From Streptomyces canus 299MFChir4.1 (GTDB lineage: Bacteria > Actinomycetota > Actinomycetes > Streptomycetales > Streptomycetaceae): 57,520 nt of DNA. The notes beneath the pieces are model-generated. The model was not told the DNA's origin. It worked only from the letters and a program-made list of their open reading frames with translations, and ran no database searches. The stretch covers positions 322,394 through 379,913 of the forward strand of contig NZ_KB911586.1 of NCBI RefSeq assembly GCF_000383615.1. The letters are read 5' to 3'. The position numbers were made by a program, and so were the translations under genes. This document shows positions 43,264 to 51,444 of the stretch, piece by piece (within the stretch, counting starts at the first letter, position 1; each line of letters begins with the position of its first letter).

Positions 43264-43348
43264 GGCAGAACAGTGTCAGAAGCCCGGGTGTACGACACGG
43301 GGCGGGGCGGTCACCGTTACGTATCGGCGGATTCGTACAGCGGGCGCT

Positions 43349-43370
43349 CTACGCGCGTAGGAGTTAGAGT
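43349..43370 (+). promoter_or_regulatory. add promoter with perfect nucleoside-regulon operator
   Basis: Perfect palindrome CTACGCGCGTAG (43349-43360) lies directly upstream of a TAGAGT -10 hexamer (43365-43370), which is 6 nt from ATG 43377; there is no SD, so the mRNA is probably leaderless. The operator covers the -35/-10 spacer, where a repressor would block transcription. Confidence 0.65.
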
Positions 43371-43376
43371 GCGCAG

Positions 43377-44540
43377 ATGACGAGCCAGACTGACCGGATG
43401 GGGAACTCCCCGAGCTCGGACCAGATCCGCCGAGCACCCAAGGTTCTGCTGCACGATCACCTCGACGGCGGGCTGCGCCCCGGCACGATCGTCGACCTCG
43501 CCCGGGACACCGGGTACACCGGACTCCCCGAGACCGACCCGGACCGGCTGGGCGTCTGGTTCCGCGAAGCCGCCGACTCCGGTTCCCTGGAACGGTACTT
43601 GGAGACCTTCTCGCACACCGTCGGCGTCATGCAGACCCGTGAGGCGCTGGTGCGGGTGGCCGCCGAGTGCGCCGAGGACCTCGCCGAGGACGGCGTCGTC
43701 TACGCCGAGGTGCGCTACGCCCCCGAGCAGCACCTGCAGAAGGGGCTGACCCTCGAAGAGGTCGTCGAGGCCGTCAACGAGGGCTTCCGGGAAGGCGAGC
43801 GCAGGGCCAGGGCGAACGGCCACCGCATCCGCGTCGGCGCCCTGCTCACCGCCATGCGGCACGCGGCCCGGGCCCTGGAGATCGCCGAGCTCGCCAACCG
43901 CTACCGCGACCTGGGCGTCGTCGGGTTCGACATCGCGGGCGCGGAGGCCGGTTACCCGCCCACCCGGCACCTCGACGCCTTCGAGTACCTGAAGCGCGAG
44001 AACAACCACTTCACCATCCACGCCGGCGAGGCCTTCGGGCTGCCGTCCATCTGGCAGGCCCTGCAGTGGTGCGGCGCCGACCGGCTCGGGCACGGCGTGC
44101 GCATCATCGACGACATCCAGGTCCACGAGGACGGCACGGTCAAGCTCGGACGGCTCGCCTCCTACGTCCGGGACAAGCGGATCCCGCTGGAGCTGTGCCC
44201 CAGCTCCAATCTCCAGACCGGGGCCGCGTCGTCGTACGCGGAGCACCCGATCGGACTCCTGCGGCGGCTGCACTTCCGGGCCACCGTGAACACCGACAAC
44301 CGGCTGATGTCCGGCACCAGCATGAGCCGGGAATTCGAGCACCTTGTCGAGGCGTTCGGTTATTCACTCGATGACATGCAGTGGTTCTCCGTCAATGCGA
44401 TGAAATCAGCGTTCATTCCTTTCGATGAACGACTCGCGATGATCAATGACGTCATCAAGCCCGGATATGCCGAGCTGAAGTCCGAATGGCTGTTCCAGCA
44501 GACCGCCTCCACCAGCGGTTCTGTGGACGACAAGGGCTGA
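43377..44540 (+). CDS. add: Adenosine deaminase
   Basis: 387 residues, Zn-dependent metallohydrolase turning (deoxy)adenosine into (deoxy)inosine. [15 protein letters not shown] supplies the first His pair (HxH), TIHAGEAFG the His and catalytic Glu, [11 protein letters not shown] another His, and [14 protein letters not shown] the Asp region. The N-terminal 20 residues are an extra disordered tail. The start has a likely leaderless promoter with the nucleoside operator. Followed by a 14-bp hairpin. Confidence 0.95.
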   Translation: MTSQTDRMGNSPSSDQIRRAPKVLLHDHLDGGLRPGTIVDLARDTGYTGLPETDPDRLGVWFREAADSGSLERYLETFSHTVGVMQTREALVRVAAECAEDLAEDGVVYAEVRYAPEQHLQKGLTLEEVVEAVNEGFREGERRARANGHRIRVGALLTAMRHAARALEIAELANRYRDLGVVGFDIAGAEAGYPPTRHLDAFEYLKRENNHFTIHAGEAFGLPSIWQALQWCGADRLGHGVRIIDDIQVHEDGTVKLGRLASYVRDKRIPLELCPSSNLQTGAASSYAEHPIGLLRRLHFRATVNTDNRLMSGTSMSREFEHLVEAFGYSLDDMQWFSVNAMKSAFIPFDERLAMINDVIKPGYAELKSEWLFQQTASTSGSVDDKG

Positions 44541-44559
44541 CCGGGCAAAATCGTGGGTG

Positions 44560-44598
44560 CGAAATGCGGGCGGGTGTTCACAATCCGTCCGCATTTCG
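44560..44598 (+). terminator. Hairpin between add and the small secreted protein gene
   Basis: Arms 44560-44573 and 44585-44598 pair with one mismatch (CGAAATGCGG against CCGCATTTCG core), 11-nt loop. Confidence 0.65.
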
Positions 44599-44677
44599 AT
44601 GTTTGCGGCGGGTGGGTTCCCGTGTTTACGGTCATGGACCGCTGACATCCCGCAAACCCATTTCGAGGACGCATTTC

Positions 44678-45034
44678 ATGAAGCAGTCTGCTGCCAAGAC
44701 CCTCGGTGTCGCCGCCCTCGGTGCCGCCTTCGCCGCCGCCGGCGCGGGTGCCGCGAACGCCGCTCCGGCGGTCCCGGACGCCACCCAGGCGCTCGGCTCC
44801 GTCTCCCAGGGGCTCCCCACCGAGAACGTCACCAAGTCGCTGCCGGGCGCCGGTGAAGCGCTGTCGCAGGCCCAGCCGGCGATCGGCACGGGCCTGTCGG
44901 CCGCGCAGCCCGCCGTCGAGAAGGTCCTCGCCGACGGCCCGACCGGGCCCGTCGCCGGTCTCCTGGGCGGCCTGCCGATCGGCCAGGTGCTGCCCGGCAG
45001 CGGCACCGGCCTGAACGGACTGCCGCTCGGCTGA
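44678..45034 (+). CDS. Small secreted Ala/Gly/Pro-rich protein, unknown function
   Basis: 118 residues. Sec signal peptide (KQSAAKTLGVAALGAAFAAAG, cleavage after AGAANA). The mature chain is low in charge with repeated LPG/ALS.AQPA segments and GPVAGLLGGLPIGQVLPG. The gene at 50975 encodes a protein of the same kind (GPVAGL, ...VGSVAGLLGN end). Such proteins are sometimes labelled ATP-binding in databases without basis; no nucleotide motif is present. ATG 44678 with GAGGA 8 nt upstream. Confidence 0.8.
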   Translation: MKQSAAKTLGVAALGAAFAAAGAGAANAAPAVPDATQALGSVSQGLPTENVTKSLPGAGEALSQAQPAIGTGLSAAQPAVEKVLADGPTGPVAGLLGGLPIGQVLPGSGTGLNGLPLG

Positions 45035-45054
45035 GCCCGCCGCTCCTCGTACAT

Positions 45055-45098
45055 GCCGGTGGGGCGCACCCCGAGATCTCGGGGTGCGCCCCACCGGC
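45055..45098. terminator. Bidirectional terminator, 22-bp perfect arms
   Basis: A perfect 44-bp palindrome (arms 45055-45076 and 45077-45098) sits between two convergent genes. Confidence 0.85.
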
Positions 45099-45114
45099 GT
45101 ACTCGTCCAGGGCG

Positions 45115-45315
45115 TTACCAGGCGGTCCGCGCCTTCTCCTCGGAGGGGAACAGGATCCACAGGGCGATGTAGAGCAGGAACTGCGGGCCCGGCAGCAGAC
45201 AGGACACCAGGAAGATCACGCGCATCGTGGTCGCGGAGGTGCCGAAGCGCCGTGCCAGCGCGGCACACACTCCGCCGATCATGCGGCCGTCGGTGGGGCG
45301 GGCGAGGCGGGACAT
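45115..45315 (-). CDS. PspC-domain membrane protein
   Basis: 66 residues: LARPTDGRMIGGVCAALARRFG, then the membrane helix VIFLVSCLLPGPQFLLYIALWILF. The PspC domain is found in phage-shock/envelope-stress proteins; the short stand-alone form is common in Streptomyces. ATG 45315 with AAGGAG 6 nt upstream; rare TAA stop. Confidence 0.9.
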   Translation of the reverse strand: MSRLARPTDGRMIGGVCAALARRFGTSATTMRVIFLVSCLLPGPQFLLYIALWILFPSEEKARTAW

Positions 45316-45407
45316 TGCGGCTCCTTCGTGAGCGTCGGTGGTCGGGTCCGAGTGACCCTCTCCAGCTGTCTTCAACGCTACGGAGACGAACGCCACAAAG
45401 CGTCGCT

Positions 45408-45959
45408 CTACGGTGCGATCCCGACCCTGGGAATCGTCGGGGTCCGACCCTGAGCCGGCTCCTCCTGGCGGAGGGTGGTGCGCCGGCGGCGCTCGGTCCT
45501 GCGGCGGAGCGACTGGCGGACCGCCGGTACGACCGCGAGGTGCGCGAGGGCGACGCCCGCGGTGTTCAGGAACAGGGAGTCGATGTCGACGACCTGGCCG
45601 GGGACGCCGGTCTGGAGCAGCTCTATGCCCAGGGAGATCAGCGCGCCCGCGGCACAGGTGCGGATCAGGGAACCGACCGGGGACGCCCACAGCCGGCCGT
45701 GCACCATCGGGAGCAGGAAGCCGAGCGGGGCCAGCAGCGCGAGCCCCTCACCGATCCGGCGGGCCGCCTGCTGCCCGCCGAGGGCCAGGTCGGCGCGGAT
45801 GCCGGCGAAGGGGTGCAGGTTGGCGGGGACGACCCAGGGCACGTCCAGCGGCCGCAGCGTGAACCAGGCGACGAACGCGAGGTGTGCGACCAGGAGGGCA
45901 CCTCCTGCCACACGGACGCGTAGGACGGTATCGCCGCCGACGAAGCCTTGACGCTGCAC
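45408..45959 (-). CDS. VanZ family membrane protein
   Basis: 183 residues from GTG 45959 (ATG 46034 would add 25 residues). Five hydrophobic segments; FTLRPLDVPWVVPANLHPFAG and GIELLQTGVPGQVVDIDSLFLNTAG are the VanZ signature (ELxQ...R..D..D...N..G). VanZ proteins can affect glycopeptide and lipid sensitivity; function here unknown. Arg-rich C-terminus. Confidence 0.85.
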   Translation of the reverse strand: MQRQGFVGGDTVLRVRVAGGALLVAHLAFVAWFTLRPLDVPWVVPANLHPFAGIRADLALGGQQAARRIGEGLALLAPLGFLLPMVHGRLWASPVGSLIRTCAAGALISLGIELLQTGVPGQVVDIDSLFLNTAGVALAHLAVVPAVRQSLRRRTERRRRTTLRQEEPAQGRTPTIPRVGIAP

Positions 45960-46052
45960 GATCCCCAAGACGCCCCGCTCGGCACGATCGGTTCCGGAAC
46001 ACCCCGGGGTACCTGGGTGAGGCCTGCGCCACACATGCCGGCCGGCTCCGCG

Positions 46053-46706
46053 TCAGCCGCCCGTCACCTCGGCCGACGTCGGCTGGTGGCTGCCCGGCTG
46101 GGCACGGACCTCGTCGGTGCAGTCGTAGCGGCGCAGCGGTGCGGTCGAAGGGCCGCCGAGGATGACGGAGCCGTCGCCCTCGGCCGCGGCCGAGTCGGAG
46201 AAGGTGCACACGACCTGGGCCAGGGCGTAGGCGGAGAGCTCGGCGGGCGGCGTGCTCAGCCGGAGCGTGTCCTCGGGGTCCTTGGGGCGCGGCCCGCTGA
46301 CGGTCATGCCGCCGCGCACATACGTCTGGTACCCGGCCTCCCGCTCGGCCGCCGACGGCGTCTCGGCGAGCTGGTCGAGGAGCCCCTGCGCGACCAGCAC
46401 CCGCCGCTCGGAGTCGGCGGTGCCGTCCGGGACCCTCAGGCTCCGGTCCACGGCCACCAGCGACGCCCCGCACAGCAGGAACACCTGTACGGCCAGCCCG
46501 TGCGAGGACGGCTCCGCGGCGCCCGGCTCGGACAGCGAACACCGCACCCGTGAGGGCGCGGGCCCGAAGTCGGTGGGCACCTCGGTGGGCCGGATCCCGC
46601 ACCCGGCGACCAGCAGACCGAGCACCGGGAGCGCCAGCAGCCGCAGCACGTTCAGCCCGGCACGCGGTGTGCCCGCCCTCTCCTCGCGTCGTCCCTGCGG
46701 GCGCAT
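46053..46706 (-). CDS. AfsQ-operon lipoprotein
   Basis: 217 residues, lipobox LVAGC at about residue 36 after a hydrophobic segment (VLRLLALPVLGLLVAGC). The mature part has a short conserved core (VQVFLLCGASLVAVDRSLRV, AYALAQVVCTFSDS) without a named fold. The start overlaps the AfsQ2 stop by 1 bp with GGGGGAGG as SD, so it is translated with the kinase and may modulate its sensing, like CseA in the CseBC/SigE system (analogy, not proven). Confidence 0.88.
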   Translation of the reverse strand: MRPQGRREERAGTPRAGLNVLRLLALPVLGLLVAGCGIRPTEVPTDFGPAPSRVRCSLSEPGAAEPSSHGLAVQVFLLCGASLVAVDRSLRVPDGTADSERRVLVAQGLLDQLAETPSAAEREAGYQTYVRGGMTVSGPRPKDPEDTLRLSTPPAELSAYALAQVVCTFSDSAAAEGDGSVILGGPSTAPLRRYDCTDEVRAQPGSHQPTSAEVTGG

Positions 46707-48283
46707 CACGCCTCCCCCTTCTTCGCCCCGTCGTCGGCCCTCTTGGCCTCCATGAGCTGTTCCGCCAGCTCCGAGGCGTCCCGGGGAATCCGCAGCGTGA
46801 AGACGGCACCCCCGTCGGGAGAGTTCGCCGCGGTGATCTCGCCGCCGTGGATGTGGGCGTTCTCCAGGGCGATCGAGAGGCCGAGACCGCTGCCCTCGGA
46901 ACGGGGGCGGGAGGCACTGGCCTTGTAGAAGCGGTCGAAGACATGGGGAAGCACGTCCTCGGGGATACCGGGGCCGTGGTCGCGGACCCCGATGACCACC
47001 TCGTCGTCCGCCGCGCGCACCGCCACCCGCACCGGGGAACCGCCGTGCTTGAGCGCGTTGCCGATCAGGTTGGCCAGGATCACGTCCAGGCGCCGCGGGT
47101 CGAGACGGGCGTGGATGCCCCGCTCGGCGTCCAGCTCCACCGCGTCCAGCCACGCCCGCGCGTCGATGCACGCGGTGATCTGGTCGGCCACGTCGACGTC
47201 GTCCAGGACCAGCCGGGCCGTACCCGCGTCGAAGCGGGTGACCTCCATCAGGTTCTCGACCAGGTCGTTCAGCCTGCGGGTCTCGCTGACCACCAGCCGC
47301 ACGGCCGGTTCGATCATCGGGTCCATCGAGCCGGACTCGGCCTCCAGCTCCTCCTCCAGGATCTCCGTCACGGCGGTGATCGCGGTGAGCGGCGTACGCA
47401 GTTCATGGCTCATGTCCGCCACGAACCGCCGGGACGCGTCGTCGCGCGCGGACATGTCCTCGACCCGCTTCTCCAGCGCCTCGGCCGCGTAGTTGAACGT
47501 CCTCGACAGATCCGCGAGTTCGTCGGTGCCCGACACCCTGAGCCGGGTGTCAAGACGGCCCTCGCCGAGCCGCCGGGCGGCGACCCCCAGCCGGTGCACC
47601 GGCTTCAGTACGGTCGTCGCGGCGGCCTGCGCGAGCAGCGCGGAGCCGATCAGGGCGAGCCCGGTGGCGATACCCAGCGACCAGGCCAGGGAGTTGAGGT
47701 CCTTGGCCTCCGGTTCGAGGGACTTGAGCATGTAACCGGTCGGGCCGCCGCCGATCACCCGTGTCCCGGCGATCAGATACGGGGTGTCGTGGGCGACGGT
47801 CCGCTGCCAGTACAGGTGGTAGGCGTACTTGTTGGCCGAGTCGACCTGCTGCTTCTCGTTCACCGCCTCGCGCAGCGACACGGGCACGTCCTGGAGCGTG
47901 AAGCCGTCCAGGGCACCCGAATTGCCGTAGACCGTCCGGCCCTTGGTGTCGGAGGCCACGAGCAGCACGCTGAAGCGCTGGCTGCTGCCCGCCATCTGCC
48001 CCGCCGCCTGCTGGAGTTCGTCCTGCGTGGGGTCCTCGGGCAGGGCGCCCGCGCGGTTCTGCATCTCCTGCTGGAAGTCCCGCAGGACCGCGTCCTGGGC
48101 GCGGGTGAGCACCGCCTCGCGGTTGAGCCAGTAGGCGATCCCGGACGCGGACACGGCGGCGGTCAGCGCCACCAGGCCGAACACGACGACAAGACGCAGC
48201 CGCAGGCTGGTGAAACGCAGCCGTGACCACACACCCTTGCGAGCCGCGAACCAGTCGCGGAGCCCCCCTTGTGCTTCGGTCAC
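46706..48283 (-). CDS. afsQ2: Sensor histidine kinase AfsQ2
   Basis: 525 residues. Membrane helix about 28-50 (LRLVVVFGLVALTAAVSASG), an extracytoplasmic domain, a second helix (LGIATGLALIGSALLAQAA), HAMP, H-box FVADMSHELRTPLTAIT, N-box NLIGNALKHGG, G1 DHGPGIPE, G2 GSGLGLSIA. It phosphorylates AfsQ1, whose gene overlaps its start by 4 bp (ATGA). In S. coelicolor the pair responds to nitrogen/glutamate conditions and controls antibiotic genes and sigQ (established knowledge). Confidence 0.95.
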   Translation of the reverse strand: MTEAQGGLRDWFAARKGVWSRLRFTSLRLRLVVVFGLVALTAAVSASGIAYWLNREAVLTRAQDAVLRDFQQEMQNRAGALPEDPTQDELQQAAGQMAGSSQRFSVLLVASDTKGRTVYGNSGALDGFTLQDVPVSLREAVNEKQQVDSANKYAYHLYWQRTVAHDTPYLIAGTRVIGGGPTGYMLKSLEPEAKDLNSLAWSLGIATGLALIGSALLAQAAATTVLKPVHRLGVAARRLGEGRLDTRLRVSGTDELADLSRTFNYAAEALEKRVEDMSARDDASRRFVADMSHELRTPLTAITAVTEILEEELEAESGSMDPMIEPAVRLVVSETRRLNDLVENLMEVTRFDAGTARLVLDDVDVADQITACIDARAWLDAVELDAERGIHARLDPRRLDVILANLIGNALKHGGSPVRVAVRAADDEVVIGVRDHGPGIPEDVLPHVFDRFYKASASRPRSEGSGLGLSIALENAHIHGGEITAANSPDGGAVFTLRIPRDASELAEQLMEAKRADDGAKKGEA

Positions 48284-48957
48284 TGAGGCGTGTCCAGCCG
48301 GTAGCCCACGCCCCGCACGGTACGGATCAGCGTCGGGGACGACGGCACGTCCTCGACCTTGGCACGCAGCCGCTGCACACAGGCGTCCACCAGGCGTGAG
48401 TCACCGAGGTAGTCGTGCTCCCACACCAGCCGCAGCAACTGCTGGCGGGACAGCGCCTGGCCGGGTCGCCGGCTCAGCTCAAGGAGCAGCCTGAGCTCGG
48501 TCGGGGTGAGCTGGAGGTCCTCGCCGTTCTTCGTCACGGTCATGGCCGCGCGGTCGATGACCAGCGAGCCGAAGCTCGCCGCGTCGGTCGACTCGCGCTC
48601 ACCGCGGCGCAGCACGGCCCGGATCCGGGCGTCCAGCACCCGCCCCTGGATCGGCTTGACGACATAGTCGTCGGCGCCGGACTCCAGGCCCACCACCACG
48701 TCGATGTCGTCGTTGCGGGCGGTCAGCAGGATGATCGGCAGCTGGTCCGTGCGCCGGATGCGCCGGCACACCTCGAACCCGTCGATACCGGGCAGCATCA
48801 CATCCAGCACGATCAGGTCCGGCCGCTGCTCACGCAGCAGTTTGAGGCCGTCCTCGCCGGTGGCAGCGGTGGCAACCCGATGGCCCTGGCGCGTGAGGCT
48901 CAGCTCCAGGGCCGTACGGATGGCGTCGTCGTCCTCGATCAGCAACAGGGAAGGCAC
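48280..48957 (-). CDS. afsQ1: Response regulator AfsQ1
   Basis: 225 residues, the length known for AfsQ1. PSLLLIEDDDAIRTALELS at the N-terminus, phospho-acceptor Asp52 (LIVLDVMLPGIDG), Lys in VKPIQG, then an OmpR winged helix (LQLTPTELRLLLELSRRPG, VDACVQRLRAKVED, VRGVGYRLD). GTG 48957 is the start giving the AfsQ1 N-terminus. It recognises GTnAC-n6-GTnAC, and such a box lies at 49064-49079 before the divergent sigQ. Confidence 0.96.
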   Translation of the reverse strand: MPSLLLIEDDDAIRTALELSLTRQGHRVATAATGEDGLKLLREQRPDLIVLDVMLPGIDGFEVCRRIRRTDQLPIILLTARNDDIDVVVGLESGADDYVVKPIQGRVLDARIRAVLRRGERESTDAASFGSLVIDRAAMTVTKNGEDLQLTPTELRLLLELSRRPGQALSRQQLLRLVWEHDYLGDSRLVDACVQRLRAKVEDVPSSPTLIRTVRGVGYRLDTPQ

Positions 48958-49063
48958 GGGCTCATTCTGGCCCATGGAGGGGGTGCGGTACGACCTGTGG
49001 GGACACGCAGTCCGTACGGCACCCGTCCGTGGGTGCTCTGTGCAATTCCTGAGACGGACCCCT

Positions 49064-49079
49064 GTGACAGGTCTGTGAC
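49064..49079 (+). promoter_or_regulatory. AfsQ1 box upstream of sigQ
   Basis: GTGAC-AGGTCT-GTGAC fits the AfsQ1 consensus GTnAC-n6-GTnAC exactly, in the 229-bp gap between afsQ1 and sigQ, 107 bp before the sigQ ATG. Confidence 0.8.
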
Positions 49080-49186
49080 AGTCGGCGGACACGGCCATGA
49101 AGGTGCGAGGGCAAGCTTTTCGGCACGGGCAAGGCAGCACCGCCCGGCAGACCGAAACACCGGAAGTCCACGACGGGGGGCGCGAG

Positions 49187-49966
49187 ATGAGCACGCTGCA
49201 CAGCAACATCACCAGCGCAGTGGTCACGCGCCTGCACGACGTGAACGGGGGCCGGGGTTCCGAGAAGTCCGGTGCCGATGGGGGTCCCGCCCGCGCGAGC
49301 GTAGCCGAGCGTGGGGGAGGGCGGGGGTGCGCTCGCGGCACCGGGCGTCAGCACACCGGGTACATGTCGGTGGTTGACACCATCACGGGGGAAACGCACG
49401 GGGGATCGTCGTACAGGGAGGGCTCGGGGGAGCGTCGTTCGCTGTCGGAGGCGGAGTTCACCGCCTACGTCCAGGAGCGCCGCGCCTCCCTGTACGCCAC
49501 CGCGTACCACCTGACCGGTGACCGCTTCGAGGCCGAGGACCTGCTCCAGAGCGCGCTGTTCTCGACGTACCGGGCATGGGACCGGATCAGTGACAAGGCC
49601 GCGGTCGGGGGCTACCTCCGCCGCACCATGACGAACCTGCACATCAGCGCGTGGCGCCGCCGCAAGCTGAACGAATACCCGACCGAGGAACTGCCGGAGA
49701 CGCCCGGCGACACGGACGCGATGCGCGGCACCGAGCTGCGCGCGGTCCTGTGGCAGGCGCTCGCCCGGCTTCCCGAACTCCAGCGCACGATGCTGGTCCT
49801 TCGTTACTACGAGGGCCGCACGGACCCGGAGATCGCGGAGATCCTCGACATCAGTGTCGGCACGGTGAAGTCCAGCATCTGGCGGTCCCTGCGCCGCCTG
49901 CGCGAGGACGAGGTCCTCAGCTTCGGCCGTGACGAGGAGAACGCCTTCGGGGAGCTCGTGGCCTGA
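49187..49966 (+). CDS. sigQ: RNA polymerase sigma factor SigQ (SigE-type ECF)
   Basis: 259 residues from ATG 49187 (GGGGGGCGCGAG before it). The ECF core runs from about residue 88: YVQERRASLYATAYHLTG, FEAEDLLQSALFSTYRAW (2.2), GGYLRRTMTNLHISAWRRRK (2.4), LPELQRTMLVLRYYEGRTDPEIAEIL and VGTVKSSIWRSLRRLRE (region 4). The first 85 residues are non-conserved and contain a palindromic repeat (49281-49322) read in frame. ATG 49364 inside would skip it. It is divergent from afsQ1 and is an AfsQ1 target in S. coelicolor. Confidence 0.9.
   Translation: MSTLHSNITSAVVTRLHDVNGGRGSEKSGADGGPARASVAERGGGRGCARGTGRQHTGYMSVVDTITGETHGGSSYREGSGERRSLSEAEFTAYVQERRASLYATAYHLTGDRFEAEDLLQSALFSTYRAWDRISDKAAVGGYLRRTMTNLHISAWRRRKLNEYPTEELPETPGDTDAMRGTELRAVLWQALARLPELQRTMLVLRYYEGRTDPEIAEILDISVGTVKSSIWRSLRRLREDEVLSFGRDEENAFGELVA
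49281..49322. repeat. Palindromic Streptomyces repeat within the 5' part of sigQ
   Basis: GGGGGTCCCGCCCGC, GCGAGCGTAGCCGAGCG and GTGGGGGAGGGCGGG together form a type of hairpin repeat common in Streptomyces intergenic DNA. In the SigQ frame it encodes DGGPARASVAERGGG. Confidence 0.6.
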
Positions 49967-50079
49967 GGGTTGGGGGGACGCAAGGTACGGGGGCCAGGGG
50001 TACCGGCTGGGGGGCCGGTACCCGTGGGGGGATCAACGGGGGTCACGGGGGACCAACGGGGACCTGGGGAAGCACCGAG

Positions 50080-50120
50080 AAGCGGGACTGGAGGGCCGGG
50101 GGGTCCGTCCAGTCCCGCTT
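50080..50120. terminator. Bidirectional hairpin between sigQ and the uridine kinase-like gene
   Basis: 13-bp perfect arms (50080-50092, 50108-50120), 15-nt loop. The preceding 49967-50079 is G-rich and without a gene. Confidence 0.75.
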
Positions 50121-50185
50121 TGCTGTGTGCCCTCCCAGCTTCTCGCCCACGGTGAAGTCGGCCCTGTCGCAGGGCTCCCGGCCGC

Positions 50186-50845
50186 TCAGGCCGCCGGAGT
50201 CGCCACCGGAGTCGCCGCCGGAGTCGCCGCCGGGCGGCGGCCCGCTGCCGCGGTGGCCAGGCGGCCGAGGGCCTCGTCCTTGCCGCAGCGGTGGGCGCCC
50301 AGCGCGGTCTGGCGGGCGATGATCGAGCGCTCCCGGCGCATCAACCGCCAGCCGCGGCGCAGCAGGAAGGGCACGGACTTGCGGCCCTCGCGCAGATCCC
50401 GCAGGAACCGGCGGCGGAACGTGCGCACCGGGCCCCGGCTCAGACACAGCGCGTCGGCCAGCACACCGAGCTCCCGGCAGCGGTTGACGATCTCGGCGGC
50501 GAAGATGCCCTCCGCGATGAACAGCGGGGTCCGGTCCATCTCGACCGCCTCCTCGCCGGTGCGGGCGCTCAGCGAGATGTCGTAGACCGGGATCTTCGTA
50601 CGGCCCGTGCGGCACAGGTCGACGATCGCCGCCACCGCGGTGTCCGCGTCCCACGACCCGGGGTGGTCCCAGTCGATGTCGGAGCTCCCCGCCATCAGCG
50701 GCAGTGTCGGGTCGTCGCCCTCCTTGTAGAAGTCGTCGAGCCTGAGGACCGGAAGACCGGAACGGGCCGAGAGAAGGGACTTGCCGGAGCCGGAGGGGCC
50801 GCAGAGCAGCACGACTCGCGTCGGTATGGGCGGTTGGGGACTCAC
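50186..50845 (-). CDS. Uridine kinase-like P-loop kinase
   Basis: 219 residues from GTG 50845 (GTG 50869 is an alternative). P-loop VVLLCGPSGSGKSLLS near the N-terminus, LRLDDFYKEGDDPTLP (uridine kinase/phosphoribulokinase substrate motif), DIDWDHPGSWD, EGIFAAEIVNRCRE and an RRRFLRDLREGRK lid. It would phosphorylate uridine/cytidine, fitting the nucleoside genes around it. The C-terminus is a low-complexity Ala/Pro/Thr repeat (coded by GGAGTCGCC-type repeats at about 50195-50232). Divergent from the secreted-protein gene at 50975. Confidence 0.82.
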   Translation of the reverse strand: MSPQPPIPTRVVLLCGPSGSGKSLLSARSGLPVLRLDDFYKEGDDPTLPLMAGSSDIDWDHPGSWDADTAVAAIVDLCRTGRTKIPVYDISLSARTGEEAVEMDRTPLFIAEGIFAAEIVNRCRELGVLADALCLSRGPVRTFRRRFLRDLREGRKSVPFLLRRGWRLMRRERSIIARQTALGAHRCGKDEALGRLATAAAGRRPAATPAATPVATPAA

Positions 50846-50974
50846 GGGACACCAGTGTGAGGCATTCACCCGCTGTTCATCGACCCCGCGGGTTGGCTTT
50901 GAAGCGTGCGTCACACCTCAACTACCCTTCGTGTCGACACGCTTACCCAGTGCACGGAAAAGGTGGCAGAAACG

Positions 50975-51370
50975 ATGGCCCGACACGCGAACCCGACCGT
51001 CCAGCGCACGCTCACCGCCCTCGCGAGCGCGGGTGTCGCACTCGGCGCAGGTGCCGGGGCGGCCGCCGCGGACACCGAGCCGGTTGTCGACGTGCTGCAC
51101 ACCCGGCCCACCTCGCTCGGCAACATCGACCCCCAGGCCGGACTTCGCTCCCTCACCGGCACGGTCGGCTACGTCACCGGCCCGGTCGCCGGCCTCAAGC
51201 CGAACCCGCTGGCGGGCACGGGCGTGGACCCGCTGGACAACGGGCTGGGGACCCAGCTGGCGGACTTCCAGCCGCTGACCTCGCAGGCGCTCACCGGTCC
51301 GGTCGCGCAGGCGCAGTCGATCGGGAGCATGCCGGTGGTGGGGTCGGTGGCGGGACTGCTGGGCAACTGA
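50975..51370 (+). CDS. Small secreted protein similar to that at 44678, unknown function
   Basis: 131 residues. Signal peptide (RTLTALASAGVALGAGAGAAAA, cleavage near AAA-DTE). The mature part is neutral and Gly/Pro/Leu-rich: GTVGYVTGPVAGLKPNPLAG, LTGPVAQAQSIGSMPVVGSV, AGLLGN end. It shares GPVAG and the final GLLG pattern with 44678-45034. No enzymatic motif. ATG 50975 with AAGGTGG 8 nt upstream. A 17/18-bp hairpin follows. Confidence 0.82.
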   Translation: MARHANPTVQRTLTALASAGVALGAGAGAAAADTEPVVDVLHTRPTSLGNIDPQAGLRSLTGTVGYVTGPVAGLKPNPLAGTGVDPLDNGLGTQLADFQPLTSQALTGPVAQAQSIGSMPVVGSVAGLLGN

Positions 51371-51385
51371 CTCCGGCGCCACGGC

Positions 51386-51432
51386 GGAGAGCCGCGCCTT
51401 CCCCACCGGACGGAGGGAAAGCGCGGCTCTCC
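51386..51432. terminator. Bidirectional hairpin terminator
   Basis: 18-bp arms with one mismatch (51386-51403, 51415-51432) between convergent genes. Confidence 0.8.
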
Positions 51433-51444
51433 GGCTTCAGGGGC

